From Thermophilibacter immobilis (GTDB taxonomy: Bacteria; Actinomycetota; Coriobacteriia; Coriobacteriales; Atopobiaceae): DNA of 64,000 bases. Each line of letters begins with the position of its first letter. Positions within the stretch are counted from its first letter, which is position 1. The notes under the pieces were generated by a model. The model did no database searches and was not told the DNA's origin. It saw only the letters and a program-made list of their open reading frames with translations. Shown here one piece after another: positions 17,898 to 26,318 of the stretch. The stretch is from positions 248,001 through 312,000 of the forward strand of contig NZ_CP063767.1 in assembly GCF_015277515.1 (NCBI RefSeq). The letters run 5' to 3'. The position numbers and the translations under genes are program-made.

Positions 17898-19079
17898 ATG
17901 AGTTATGCATACAATTTCGATGAGGGTGTCCGGCGTCGTGGCACCGATGCAAAAAAGTACGATCCCTCGCTTTGCCCCGACGATGTTCTGCCCTTCTGGA
18001 TTGCCGATACGGACTTTCAAAGCCCGATTGAGGTCACGGAGGCACTCCGCGAGCGGGTTGAGGTGCTCCACTACGGCTACCCCTATATCGACGATGCCTT
18101 TGAGAAGTCGGTTGCACGCTGGTATAAGGTTCGCCACAATACCGACCTTGATCCCAGCCTCATTGACTTCTCGCCCTGCGTCATTCCCGCGATGATCTGG
18201 TTCGCCAAGGAGTTCTCGAGCGAGGGCGACAAGGTCGTGCTCCAGTCGCCTGTATACCCCCCGTTCCACGCGCTTGTCAAAAACAACGGCCGCCAGATTG
18301 TCTACAACCAGCTCAAGCTTGAAGACGGTAGGTATGAGATCGACTTTGAAGACCTTGAGCGCAAGCTCGAGGACCCGGCGGTCAAGATTCTTTTTATCTG
18401 CAACCCGCAGAACCCAACGGGACGCATCTTCACCCGAGAAGAGCTTACGCGAATGGGCGAGATGTGCATTGCCAATAACGTCATGATCGGCGTTGACGAG
18501 ATCCATGCCGACATATGCTTCGATAAGGTGCCCTTTATTCCATTCTGTTCAATTTCTGATGATTTTTCCCACCACAGCGTGACGTTTATCAACCCGGCCA
18601 AGACGTTCAACGTCGCCGGCTTTCGCACGGCCGCCTGGTTCACTCATGACAAGGGGATCTATCGCCGCATGATGAACCAGCAGAGCTATGCTAAGGGCAT
18701 GGGTCGCAGCATCTTTGGTACCGTTGCTGCGCAGGCCTGCTACAACCATGGGGATGAGTATGCCGATCAGGTGCTCGCCTACCTCAACGAGACCAAGAAC
18801 GAGATTGTCCCCTACATCAACGAGAGCATTCCTGGGATTACGGCCATTGAGCCCGAGGCCTGTTTCATGACATGGCTCGACTGTCGAGAGCTCGGCTTCG
18901 AGACCCAGCAGGAGCTCGGGGACTTTATGTTCAAAGAAGCAAGGGTCCTGCTCAATGATGGCGCCTCCTTCGGAGATGACGGCAAGGGATTCATGCGCTT
19001 CAACTTTGCCGCGCCGCGCCACGTTGTGCGCGAGGGGCTCGAGCGCATCCGCACGGCTGCTGAAGGGCGGGCAAGCTGA
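17898..19079 (+). CDS. MalY/PatB-family PLP-dependent C-S lyase (aminotransferase fold)
   Basis: A 393-residue class I/II aminotransferase-fold enzyme of the MalY/PatB group, which usually acts as a cystathionine beta-lyase or cysteine-S-conjugate beta-lyase. It opens YNFDEGVRRRGTDAKKYD and continues with LPFWIADTDFQSP, where family members have the W-A-D signature, then HYGYP, the PLP-site text FICNPQNPTGRIF, IGVDEIHADICFD and the lysine motif INPAKTFNVAGFRTA with catalytic Lys235. The length is normal. A ribosome site (AGAAAGGTGAA) precedes the ATG. It follows dcuC by 70 bp and could share its transcript; products would be pyruvate, ammonia and a thiol such as homocysteine or sulfide. Confidence 0.88.
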   Translation: MSYAYNFDEGVRRRGTDAKKYDPSLCPDDVLPFWIADTDFQSPIEVTEALRERVEVLHYGYPYIDDAFEKSVARWYKVRHNTDLDPSLIDFSPCVIPAMIWFAKEFSSEGDKVVLQSPVYPPFHALVKNNGRQIVYNQLKLEDGRYEIDFEDLERKLEDPAVKILFICNPQNPTGRIFTREELTRMGEMCIANNVMIGVDEIHADICFDKVPFIPFCSISDDFSHHSVTFINPAKTFNVAGFRTAAWFTHDKGIYRRMMNQQSYAKGMGRSIFGTVAAQACYNHGDEYADQVLAYLNETKNEIVPYINESIPGITAIEPEACFMTWLDCRELGFETQQELGDFMFKEARVLLNDGASFGDDGKGFMRFNFAAPRHVVREGLERIRTAAEGRAS

Positions 19080-19161
19080 TTCCCGGACGCTTCCGCAGCC
19101 CCCTCAGGGCTCATTGTTTCGCGGCGCTATGTCGGTGCGGGTCGTTTCTATTGGACTCGCA

Positions 19162-19183
19162 CTGACACCTAAGGAGGTGTCAG
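19162..19183 (+). promoter_or_regulatory. Hairpin that would sequester the DUF1893 ribosome site
   Basis: CTGACACCT (19162-19170) pairs perfectly with AGGTGTCAG (19175-19183) around the loop AAGG. The Shine-Dalgarno sequence AAGGAGG (19171-19177) is split between loop and right arm, so the folded RNA would hide it. The start codon follows at 19192, a longer spacing than usual. Confidence 0.5.
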
Positions 19184-19191
19184 GGCCAACC

Positions 19192-19656
19192 ATGAATGAG
19201 AGTCTAAGGAAAGAAATTCGCTCTGGCGAGGTGTTGGCTGCTATAGAGAGCGCGGACGGAAGGGAAGTTTGGCGGACGTCAAAGAGTCCCGTTGGCACCT
19301 TGCTCCGCGCGTATCTCGCGCACGAGCTCGATGAGCGTGAGCTTAAGGGTGGTGTGCTTTATGCCAATCAGCTTGGGCTCGCACTAGCCCTTTTTGCCAA
19401 ACGCGCTGGCGTCACACAGTGCGTGGCGGCAAAGCTCTCGGACCCGGGCCAGCAAAAGCTGAGGGAGGAGGGGGTTGCGGTTATCTTTGATAGGCGCATA
19501 AAGCTTGTCCGCTCGTCAAAGAACCCAGAAATCGTCTGTCCCATCGAGGCGGCACTCGTTGATGCCAAAGAAGATGTCGGTCGATGGGAGTTCCTCGAGG
19601 TTCGTTTTGGGAGCAATGAGCGCGCAGCTGCTGAGTCAGAGGCTCGGATTTGTTGA
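19192..19656 (+). CDS. DUF1893 domain protein
   Basis: The 154-residue protein resembles the DUF1893 family, whose structures are related to cytidine-deaminase-like folds but whose function is unknown. Supporting text is LRKEIRSGEVLAAIESADG at the start, PVGTLLRAYLAHELDERELKGGVLYANQLGLALAL, then a variable middle and the conserved ending VCPIEAALVDAKEDVGRW, which matches the family's C-P-x-E-x-A/V-L signature. A frame upstream of 19192 stays open, but it lacks a ribosome site and overlaps the previous gene. The last codons run into a 17 bp tandem duplication. No role can be assigned from its neighbours, a C-S lyase and a MarR regulator. Confidence 0.68.
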   Translation: MNESLRKEIRSGEVLAAIESADGREVWRTSKSPVGTLLRAYLAHELDERELKGGVLYANQLGLALALFAKRAGVTQCVAAKLSDPGQQKLREEGVAVIFDRRIKLVRSSKNPEIVCPIEAALVDAKEDVGRWEFLEVRFGSNERAAAESEARIC

Positions 19657-19686
19657 GGATGAGCCTATGTTGAGGATGAGCCTATG
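19653..19686 (+). repeat. 17 bp tandem duplication over the DUF1893 stop codon
   Basis: TTGAGGATGAGCCTATG occurs twice in a row (19653-19669, 19670-19686). The stop TGA at 19654-19656 lies in the first copy, so the protein is unaffected. It looks like a recent slippage event. Confidence 0.85.
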
Positions 19687-19707
19687 GCTCAAAAAACAAT
19701 CGTGATG

Positions 19708-19749
19708 CATGGGCGAAACGTCATTGCCAGCAGTGCCGTTTCGCCCATG
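19708..19749 (+). terminator. Terminator hairpin downstream of DUF1893
   Basis: A perfect 13 bp inverted repeat, CATGGGCGAAACG (19708-19720) and CGTTTCGCCCATG (19737-19749), is followed by TTCTT. It lies between convergent genes and may serve both directions. Confidence 0.75.
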
Positions 19750-19763
19750 TTCTTGCCAACGAG

Positions 19764-19786
19764 CCTAGCCGTTGATCTCGGCTAGG
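19764..19786 (-). terminator. Short inverted repeat at the end of the marR gene
   Basis: CCTAGCC (19764-19770) and GGCTAGG (19780-19786) flank a 9-base loop and overlap the marR stop codon. It is a weak terminator candidate for the minus-strand gene, backed by the stronger hairpin at 19708-19749. Confidence 0.35.
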
Positions 19787-20303
19787 AGCTTGAAGAGGAG
19801 GACGACCGACGGGCAACGCGCTGACGCTGCACGTCCCGACGCACCGAGAGCCAGTAGGTAAGCACTGCAAAGGTAGTGTCAATGTCTTCTTGTGAAAAAG
19901 CCTCTCGAACCCGACTCATCGATTCGGCAAAGTGGACGGCATCGTATGCCTTGTGAGCCTCATTGAGGCGCATCCCCTTGTCGGTGATCTGAAGGGGCTG
20001 GCTATTGCCGTTGCCCGGGGCTGAGGAGGAGGGGAGCCGCTCTATAAGGCCCTTGCCCGTTAACTTGCTAAGAAGCTGCGATATGGCCCCCTTCGTCCTC
20101 CCGTAAGTGTATGAAAGGCTAGTGACGGTAACGTTGTCATGCTCGGCGATGTATTTGAGCAGATGGACCTCGGTTGAGGTATATAGCTCTCCTGTTCCGT
20201 AATCCTGCGGAACGCGAGTTGACATGTAGAAGGCTGAGACTTGGTGAAGGATGTCAACGGCTTCAACATCGCCTATTCCCTTGATAAAAGGCACGTTGGT
20301 CAT
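19782..20303 (-). CDS. MarR-family transcriptional regulator
   Basis: A 173-residue winged-helix regulator. After a helical dimerisation part (DILHQVSAFYMSTRVPQDYG) it has the MarR DNA-binding region YTSTEVHLLKYIAEHDNVTVTSLSYTYGRTKGAISQLLSKLTGKGLIER and wing text with ITDKGMRLNEAHKAYDAVHF. The tail is odd: it ends in a run of seven serines after RVARR. Such proteins usually repress a neighbouring transporter or enzyme gene in response to small aromatic or acidic ligands. Its neighbours are DUF1893, convergent, and the broken MetE-like gene, divergent across a 397 bp gap, so its target is unclear. Confidence 0.85.
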   Translation of the reverse strand: MTNVPFIKGIGDVEAVDILHQVSAFYMSTRVPQDYGTGELYTSTEVHLLKYIAEHDNVTVTSLSYTYGRTKGAISQLLSKLTGKGLIERLPSSSAPGNGNSQPLQITDKGMRLNEAHKAYDAVHFAESMSRVREAFSQEDIDTTFAVLTYWLSVRRDVQRQRVARRSSSSSSS

Positions 20304-20700
20304 GCAGGGACCTGTCTGTAGGGTGGCTTTTCTTCGTTCTCACCCATTATAAGCGAGCGCATAGACTGTGCAGTGAATGAGGTAGGGAGTATGACAAATG
20401 TGACCTGCCATGGCGGGCGCCTAATCCCCAGCATGGGCCCGCTGCCTGAAAGCTGGGCTGGGGAGCGACGCTCATGGACGCGTGGCCCATGTGTGACAAG
20501 ATGCTAGGAGCAGGTCACCATGGGGCCCGGAGGGACGCTTCGATCTCTCAGATGACAAAAACGACTCAGTCTGGGCCTCGGCTCCGGTCGTCCCCTTTCA
20601 TAGAAAAAAGCTATGTCCAGCAAGAGACGTTAGGTACTTCCTTTTAGATGGCCCCACGGTCACACTGGTCTGCAACAAAAGCCGCGGTAGAGGGGGTCCC
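20304..20700. other. 397 bp intergenic region between marR and the MetE-like pseudogene
   Basis: No coding frame is convincing here. On the minus strand TATAAT (20351-20346) is a good -10 for marR, about 45 bp before its start. Around 20430-20500 there are several short G/C inverted repeats (for example CCCCAGC with GCTGGG and ATGGGCC with GGCCCAT), which might form a leader structure. It does not match the SAM, cobalamin or T-box consensus elements I can recall. Confidence 0.4.
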
Positions 20701-21843
20701 ATGGACAAGCCGGCAGCACCGCTCAGGTATGACATCGTCGGAAGCTTCCTGAGGCCGAAGGCGCTCAAGGACGCTCGCGCCGCGCGCGAGGCCGGGACCC
20801 TCATGCAAGAGGGGCTCACGGCCATCGAGGACGAGGAAATTGCACACCTCATCGAGAGGGAGCACGAGGCAGGTCTGCACGCCGTGACCGACGGAGAGTT
20901 CCGCCGTCGCTGGTGGCACCTGGACTTCATCTCCGGCCTTAAGGGCATTACGGTCTACGACTTTGAGACGGCTAGCTTCGGCGTCAAGAAGATGATGCAG
21001 TCGACCTACGTGAGCTCGCCGCTCTCCTTTGACCCCAATCACAAGTTTCTCGCCGACTTCCGGCGTACCAAGGCCCTCGCCGAGAAGGTCATCGGCCCGG
21101 ACGCCCTGGTCAAGCAGATCATCGCGGGCCCCAACATGATCACGCTCGACTCGGTCGTGCTCTCGAAGCAGTACGCGGCCAATCCCGTCTACGCCAGTCT
21201 CGACGAGCTCCGCCGCGACCTGGGACGCGTCTACCAGGAGGCCATCTAGGCGTTCTATGACGCGGGTTGCTGCTACCTGCAGCTCGATGACACAAGCTGG
21301 GGAGCCCTGTTCCCCGAGAGGTTCCGTGAGAAGATCTCCGAAGCTGGCTACGACCCCGACGAGCTCGTGGACGTGTTCGGGGACATCAGCGAGGCGGCGC
21401 TCGAGGGCCGTCCGGCCGACATGGTCATCACGACGCGCATGTGCAAGGGCAACTTCATGAGCCACTGGCTCTACGACGGTACGTACGAGGTCATAGCGCG
21501 TCGCCTTCTGGGCGCGCGCGGCTTCGATGGCTTCTTCCTTGAATATGACGACGAGCGCTCCGGCAGCTTCGAGCCGCTGCGTCATCTGTCCGTCGACACG
21601 GACCAGCGCGTGGTGCTTGGTCTGGTGACGACCAAGACCGACGCCCTCGAGGATCCCGCCGCTCTGTGCGCTCGGATTGACGAGGACGTGAAGGTGGTGC
21701 CCCTCAAGCGCCTGTGCCTCTCTCCGCAGCGTGGCTTCTCGTCCACCGAGGAGGGCAACAGCATCGACCCCCAGACTCAGTGGAAGAAGCTTGCCCTGGT
21801 CAGCGAGGTAGTCGAGTCCGTCTGGGCCGACGCGGATGCGTAG
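20701..21843 (+). pseudogene. MetE-like methionine synthase family gene interrupted by an in-frame TAG
   Basis: The frame opened at ATG 20701 reads as a vitamin B12-independent methionine synthase-like protein of the short YxjG/YxjH type, opening YDIVGSFLRPKALKDARAA with HAVTDGEFRRRWWHLDF following. It stops at TAG 21247-21249 (codon 183) after RVYQEAI. The same frame then continues without a break as AFYDAGCCYLQLDDTSWGALF and on to LCLSPQRGFSSTEEGNSI, including the family's zinc-ligand-type Cys, ending at 21843. The full length would be 380 codons, normal for the family. Relatives usually carry Gln at the stop position (from memory), so a single CAG to TAG change is the simplest cause. TAG is used as an ordinary stop by many genes here, so recoding is unlikely. 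No frameshift was seen in either half. Confidence 0.85.
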
Positions 21844-21895
21844 CGTCTAGAGAGAGACGCCGTGGCTCTTTGCTCGTGCGGAGGGACTCCGAACG

Positions 21896-23019
21896 CTACT
21901 CCTCAACGTTCTGCCCGGTGAGAAACTCGCGCATGACAGGGAGCTCGAACCCAACCCTGCCCGCTCCGCGAAGTCCGATGAGTCCCTGTTCGAGCAGGCG
22001 ATTCTTGTACTGCGTAGTGTACGAGTTTGATCTCTTGAGGCGCTCGGCCACCTCTGGGACGGAGCTATCCACCTGGTCCTGTGCCATGGCGTGCAGGAAT
22101 CTCTTGTCCATGGCGGAGAGCTCCTGGTAGCTGGGAAGCAGGATACGGGACTTCATCTCTTCCTTTGCGAATACCATTCCTCTTTGGGCGGCCTCCTCCT
22201 CAATCTAACTGTCTCCGACGCCTTCCTCCCAGACGCGAAATCCAACGAGCTGCATCATGAAGGGGAAGCCGTCTATGACCTCGACCGCCTCGGTGATGGT
22301 CTTCTCGCTGATTGAGCGAGAAGAGTGAGCAAAGGTGTCCTTCAGGGCTTTCTCAATCTCAAAATCGGCAATTCGCCCTAGGGCTATGGTCTGGGCCCGC
22401 CGGAGGAAGGAGACCGACTTGTCTTTGAGCAGGGCAGATGTGTTATGGGGCAGGCCAGCCATGAGAAGAGCGACCTTGCGTCCCTCGCGCACAAAGAGCT
22501 GATACGTCGAGACGAGCTGGACGAGCTCGTTGAGCTTGGGCGTTATCTCGTCGATGGTAAAGAGAAGTCCCGCGTTCTGCTTCGAGAGGTCATCGAGAAG
22601 AGCATTCATTCGTGTGCGCCAGTTGGCTTTTTCGACCTTGTCGCGCATGACTCCGACACCAAGAGGCCCTACGCTCAGACTGGCCAGATGAGTCTTATTG
22701 TCCTTCTCGTCAACATCGTCAACAAGGTGTTGCGCACGCAGGCGTGACTGCTCGTAAGCATCCTCCAAAAGACCGGGAAGAGAAACAAGATCGACCGCGA
22801 TCCAGCCATATTGCTGGGCGCGTCCTTCGATGAGGGTAAGAAGCGCGGTCTTCCCCGTGCCGCGCGCTCCCGAGATGAGGGAGGGAGGCAGGGCCTGCGC
22901 GACGTCGACTGAAGAGCCCGGTCGAATTCGCGGATGAGCTGGTCGCGTCCGGCCATGACGAGGGGCACTTCGCCAAAACTTGGCGTGAAGGGGTTCTCCT
23001 TTGCGCTCTTGTATACCAT
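21896..23019 (-). pseudogene. Decayed AAA-type ATPase with C-terminal winged helix
   Basis: Read from ATG 23019 (ribosome site AAAGGAGGGGAGCC) the product begins MVYKSAKENPFTPSFGEVPLV and continues MAGRDQLIREFDRALQ. It then loses frame near 22906-22915; the neighbouring frame carries the Walker A SGARGTGKTALLTLIEGRA and GWIAVDLVSLPGLLEDAYEQ. The new frame continues through LLFTIDEITPKLNEL (Walker B region) to FRVWEEGVGDS, where a TAG at about 22202-22204 stops it. The same frame resumes as IEEEAAQRGMVFAKEEMKSRILLPSYQELSAMDKRF with a helix-turn-helix-like SVPEVAERLKRSNSYTTQYKNRLLEQGLI. It is therefore a Cdc6/AAA-like ATPase of about 370 residues with one frameshift and one nonsense change. It is the second broken gene in 2.3 kb. 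Confidence 0.85.
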
Positions 23020-23108
23020 GGCTCCCCTCCTTTGTAAGGCTCCTTGATTTCTTTTATACCCGTTGATTTCTTTTATCGGGAACGTGTGGAGGCGGCGTTC
23101 TTGCAGCT

Positions 23109-24065
23109 CTAGGGGGACATTTCTGTGTGAGCGGCGTCGAGCGCTCCGATGAGGGGCGTGAGGGCATCGAGGTCCGCGCTTATGGTGGTCATGACCACCA
23201 GAACATAGGGCCCGCTTGCCGAGAAGACCACACCGGCATCGTTGGTGGCGGAGATGTCGTATTCGTCCTGTGGGTACCAGCCGGCCTTGCTCCACACCTC
23301 GCGGGGGCCGTCCTCGCGCAGGAGGTCACCCAGAGGGCTGTAGTTGGTACGGCCGAGATAGTCCGTGAGCTCGAGGGCACCCGGCTCGCCCGATGTCCCA
23401 AAGCGCCAGATTTCCTGCCAGACTACGGCCAGCTCCTGGGCCGAGATGCTCGGATACTGGTGGTCGAGCGCGTTCGCGCCGGCCTCGGGAGCCCCGTGCT
23501 CGATGAGCCAGGAGGAGAACGCGGTAAGTCCATAGACAGTGAACAGGGCGTCATAGGCGTCGTTCGACGAGTCAACGAGGCACTCCTCTATGAGCTCCCT
23601 GGACACCTCCCCGCGCGTGTCCTCGTCCTCAAGGAGCATCGTGCAGTACGCGGCCTTGATGCAACTGGCCGGATAGCGCCACGTGTCGGCGTCATAGGTA
23701 AGGCCTCGTCCCGTCTCGAGGTCAAGGAGTACGACTCCCAGTTCCGTGCCGTCCTGCGTGAGGGAGGCGATCTCCTCGTTCACAAGCAGGAAGGCGTCCG
23801 TCTCTAGAAAGCTCTCATCCGCCGTCACGGTGACGCCGCTCTCCGACGTGGTCGTGACGGCGGAGTCGTTCCTCTCGGGAGCAATCGAGCGGTCGAGGAC
23901 CTCGGTGCCGGCGATGGCCGAGTCAGAGGCCTTCTCGTCGTCGGGCAGGAGGGCTCGGGGGGTGGAGAGGAGCAGGACAAGGGCCGCCGCGGTGACGACG
24001 AGGACACCGAGCAGCACGGCCGCCGACGTGCGCGTGGTGCGGTGAGCGCCCCGGGGACGTCTCAC
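23109..24065 (-). CDS. Class A beta-lactamase-like serine hydrolase, membrane-anchored
   Basis: The product of about 318 residues begins with a basic stretch (RRPRGAHRTTRTS), a single membrane segment (AAVLLGVLVVTAAALVLLL) and an acidic linker. A class A beta-lactamase-like domain follows: the nucleophile motif SCIK (S-x-x-K), SND in VDSSNDAYDALF, and KAG in WSKAGWYPQ at the place of K-T/S-G. It probably acts outside the membrane on a peptidoglycan or amide substrate; related proteins are often not true resistance enzymes. A GTG start at 24065, two bases after the galM stop with GAGGGG upstream, is preferred to a longer in-frame start inside galM. It appears translationally coupled to galM. 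Confidence 0.82.
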   Translation of the reverse strand: MRRPRGAHRTTRTSAAVLLGVLVVTAAALVLLLSTPRALLPDDEKASDSAIAGTEVLDRSIAPERNDSAVTTTSESGVTVTADESFLETDAFLLVNEEIASLTQDGTELGVVLLDLETGRGLTYDADTWRYPASCIKAAYCTMLLEDEDTRGEVSRELIEECLVDSSNDAYDALFTVYGLTAFSSWLIEHGAPEAGANALDHQYPSISAQELAVVWQEIWRFGTSGEPGALELTDYLGRTNYSPLGDLLREDGPREVWSKAGWYPQDEYDISATNDAGVVFSASGPYVLVVMTTISADLDALTPLIGALDAAHTEMSP

Positions 24066-24066
24066 G

Positions 24067-25134
24067 CTACCCCTCGCGCGAAAATGCGAACGTCGTCCGG
24101 GAGCGATACGGCCGCTCGGGGCCAAAGACGGGCTGTGCGAACGACGGATGGTGGATGGCGTCGGGGAAGAACTGCGTTTCCATGCAGACCGCGTCGTGGT
24201 CGTGATAGGTGACGCCGCCCTTGCCGCTCTCGCCCTCGATGTAGTTGGCGGTGTAGACCTGCAGCCCCGGGGTGTCCGTGATCACGTCCATCGCTATGCC
24301 GGTGAGGTCTCCCGTGAGCGTGGCCACGCGGCGGGCGTCACCCACGCAGACGCCCCGGGCGTTGTGCGTCCATCCGTCGAGTACGAAGTTGTGATCGTAG
24401 CCGCGGGCAGCCTCGAGGGCGGGGAAGCCCGTGCCCACACCCTCCGCAAGAACGCGCGGCTGGCGCAGATCGAGCGGGGTCCCCGCGACGTCGAGCACCC
24501 TGCCCGTGGGGACGAGCGCGTCATCCGCCTCGGTGTAGGAGTCCGCCGCGACCTGGAGCGCGTGGTTGAGCGCAGTTCCCGAGGCGTGGCCGTTGAGGTT
24601 GAAGTAGCTGTGGTTCGTGAGGTTCACGATCGTGGGGGCCGTCGGCGTGCCGGCATACGTGATGGCGAGCGCGTCGTCATCCGTGAGCTCGTAGGTGACG
24701 TGCAGGTCAAGCGCCCCCGGAAACCCCTGGTCGCCATCAGGGCTCTTCAGGTGAAGGTCGATGCGCCTCTCGGCAAGCCCTGCGAGCTCCCACCTGCGGT
24801 GGCTCCAGAGGTCCGGCCCGCTGTGCAGGCTATTCCCGCGCTCGGTGGCGGCGAGCTCGTAGCTCCGGCCGTCCAGCTCGAAGCGCGCGCCCCTGATGCG
24901 ATTGGCATGGCGACCCACGACGGCCCCGAAGTTGGGGGCGTTGACGGCGTAGGCGCCCGCCCCGTCGTAGCCGAGCACCACGTCGAGAAGGCCATCCGTC
25001 CCGTCGGGCACGCGCAGGGACACGAGGCACGCCCCAAGGTCCGTGACGTCAGCCGTCATGCCGTGCGCGTTCGCGATGCGCCAGAGGTGCGCGTCTTGGC
25101 CGTCGGGCATCGTTCCAAAGAAGACCTGCTGCAT
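24067..25134 (-). CDS. galM: Aldose 1-epimerase GalM
   Basis: GalM mutarotase interconverts alpha and beta anomers of aldoses such as galactose and glucose in the cytosol. The 355-residue protein has the family signatures LGACLVSLRVPDG, VVGRHANRIRGARFEL, the active-site GNSLHSGPDLWSHRRWEL, VNLTNHSYFNLNGHASG and the C-terminal MDVITDTPGLQVYTANYI; the catalytic Glu should be in AVCMETQFFPDAIHHP. ATG 25134 is preferred because AAAGGA lies at good distance, whereas an ATG 30 bases upstream lacks one. It is upstream of the beta-lactamase-like gene in a two-gene minus-strand unit. No galactose genes are nearby. Confidence 0.92.
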   Translation of the reverse strand: MQQVFFGTMPDGQDAHLWRIANAHGMTADVTDLGACLVSLRVPDGTDGLLDVVLGYDGAGAYAVNAPNFGAVVGRHANRIRGARFELDGRSYELAATERGNSLHSGPDLWSHRRWELAGLAERRIDLHLKSPDGDQGFPGALDLHVTYELTDDDALAITYAGTPTAPTIVNLTNHSYFNLNGHASGTALNHALQVAADSYTEADDALVPTGRVLDVAGTPLDLRQPRVLAEGVGTGFPALEAARGYDHNFVLDGWTHNARGVCVGDARRVATLTGDLTGIAMDVITDTPGLQVYTANYIEGESGKGGVTYHDHDAVCMETQFFPDAIHHPSFAQPVFGPERPYRSRTTFAFSREG

Positions 25135-25423
25135 GATGGGGTCCTTTCCCTGTTTTCGGCTCATTCCATGATAGCTTTCAGGGGGGATGGGGACGAGAAT
25201 CGCACGTGCGATTCCAAGGTCGGCTTTATCGGCTATTGACGGTTGTTGGCGGTTGTTGGCGAGTTCCGTCCCGTCTAGAATCTCTTGAAAAACATTTATG
25301 TACGACTGTACTCATACCTAAAAAGGTAAAAACGGGAACGTGAGACCAGCTGGCTGGTGTTTCTCAAGATGTTCTAATATTTATGTATGTTTGGAATCTA
25401 CGTAAATAATAGAATCTCTTATT

Positions 25424-25475
25424 GAAGGGTCTGAAGGGTCTGAAGGGTCTGAAGGGTCTGAAGGGTCTGAAGGGG
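25424..25475 (+). repeat. 9 bp tandem satellite, GAAGGGTCT x5 plus a partial copy
   Basis: The unit GAAGGGTCT is repeated five times without error from 25424 to 25468, followed by a degenerate GAAGGGG. It lies in the gap between galM and the TetR gene. Because the unit is three codons long it could expand without a frameshift, but no convincing gene covers it. Confidence 0.85.
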
Positions 25476-25570
25476 CCTCGAGGAACCAGAGCCCGCCGCG
25501 CGAGCCGAGCCGTGAGACGCTTGAGCCTGATGCGGAACCTCTCGCGTGAAGATATCGTGCGTCCCTCTCA

Positions 25571-25612
25571 TTACTACACAGATTGTGCAATACTACCCAA
25601 TCTGTGTAGTAA
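25571..25612 (+). promoter_or_regulatory. Perfect 15 bp inverted repeat, TetR operator candidate
   Basis: TTACTACACAGATTG (25571-25585) and CAATCTGTGTAGTAA (25598-25612) are exact inverted copies around 12 bases. The site ends 27 bp before the TetR start, where an autoregulatory operator is expected. The wide spacing suggests two dimers or a looped complex. Confidence 0.7.
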
Positions 25613-25639
25613 CCGACTTACCGAGAAAGAGGGGATCGG

Positions 25640-26317
25640 ATGCGGGACTGCGCACTCAGCACCGACCGGAGGAGCCTGCGCACCAGGCAGGCACTGCGTC
25701 ACGCCCTGGCCGAGGAGATCGACGCCACAGGGGACCTCAGCCGCGTCACGGTGACCGCCGTGACCGAGTGCGCCGACGTCACGCGGCGCACGTTCTACTC
25801 ACACTTCAAGGACATCCCTGACCTCGTGGGCCAGATAGAGGAGGAGACGCTCGCGGAGCTGCGCGCCCCTCTGACTCGCCTGTCCCAGTGCCACCTTGAC
25901 GACCTGCGCTCCGCGCTCGACCACGGTGCTCCCGCGCCCGGTGCCGAGGAGATTCTCGCCTGCGTGCGCGACCGCGGCGACTACCTGCGCCCGCTTCTGG
26001 GCAACGGAGGAGACCCCGCCTTCGTGGTGCGCATCAAGGCCATGGTGCACGAGGTCATCGCGCAGCGCGCGCTCGACGGGCTCGACCTGCGCGCCCTGGG
26101 CCCCTTCTTTGACTACTACCTTACCTTTGCCATCTCCGCCGAGGTGGGCGTTCTTTTGCGCTGGCTCGAGGGGGGGCTGCGCGAGGGCGTGCCCACCATG
26201 GCGCGCCTCATGACCGCCCTCATGTTCGTGCGCCCCGGCGACCTCTACGACAATCCCATCAACCTTGACATTCCGAGCTTCGCCCTTGCGGCCATGTGCT
26301 CCGAGGAGGCAAACTAG
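25640..26317 (+). CDS. TetR-family transcriptional regulator
   Basis: The 225-residue protein has an N-terminal TetR DNA-binding domain: RQALRHALAEEIDATGDLSRVTVTAVTECADVTRRTFYSHFKDIPDLV, with the recognition helix VTRRTFYSHFKD near residue 55. The ligand domain is all helical, and the C-terminal part resembles TetR_C_7-like forms (FFDYYLTFAISAEVGVLLRWLEGGL). It overlaps no gene, but the dehydratase activase-like gene starts one base after its stop, so the two share a transcript and the regulator probably controls it through the palindrome at 25571-25612. Confidence 0.88.
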   Translation: MRDCALSTDRRSLRTRQALRHALAEEIDATGDLSRVTVTAVTECADVTRRTFYSHFKDIPDLVGQIEEETLAELRAPLTRLSQCHLDDLRSALDHGAPAPGAEEILACVRDRGDYLRPLLGNGGDPAFVVRIKAMVHEVIAQRALDGLDLRALGPFFDYYLTFAISAEVGVLLRWLEGGLREGVPTMARLMTALMFVRPGDLYDNPINLDIPSFALAAMCSEEAN

Positions 26318-26318
26318 C

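Noticed and set aside
20304-20700. A possible SAM, cobalamin or T-box leader before the MetE-like gene
   Set aside because: Short inverted repeats exist, but none of the conserved core sequences of those riboswitches could be found.
25424-25475. A CRISPR array, considered for the 9 bp tandem repeats
   Set aside because: The units are contiguous with no spacers and there are no cas genes.
25381-25590. A small minus-strand frame encoding Asp-Pro-Ser repeats over the 9 bp satellite
   Set aside because: The repetitive translation comes only from the satellite; no ribosome site or other support.
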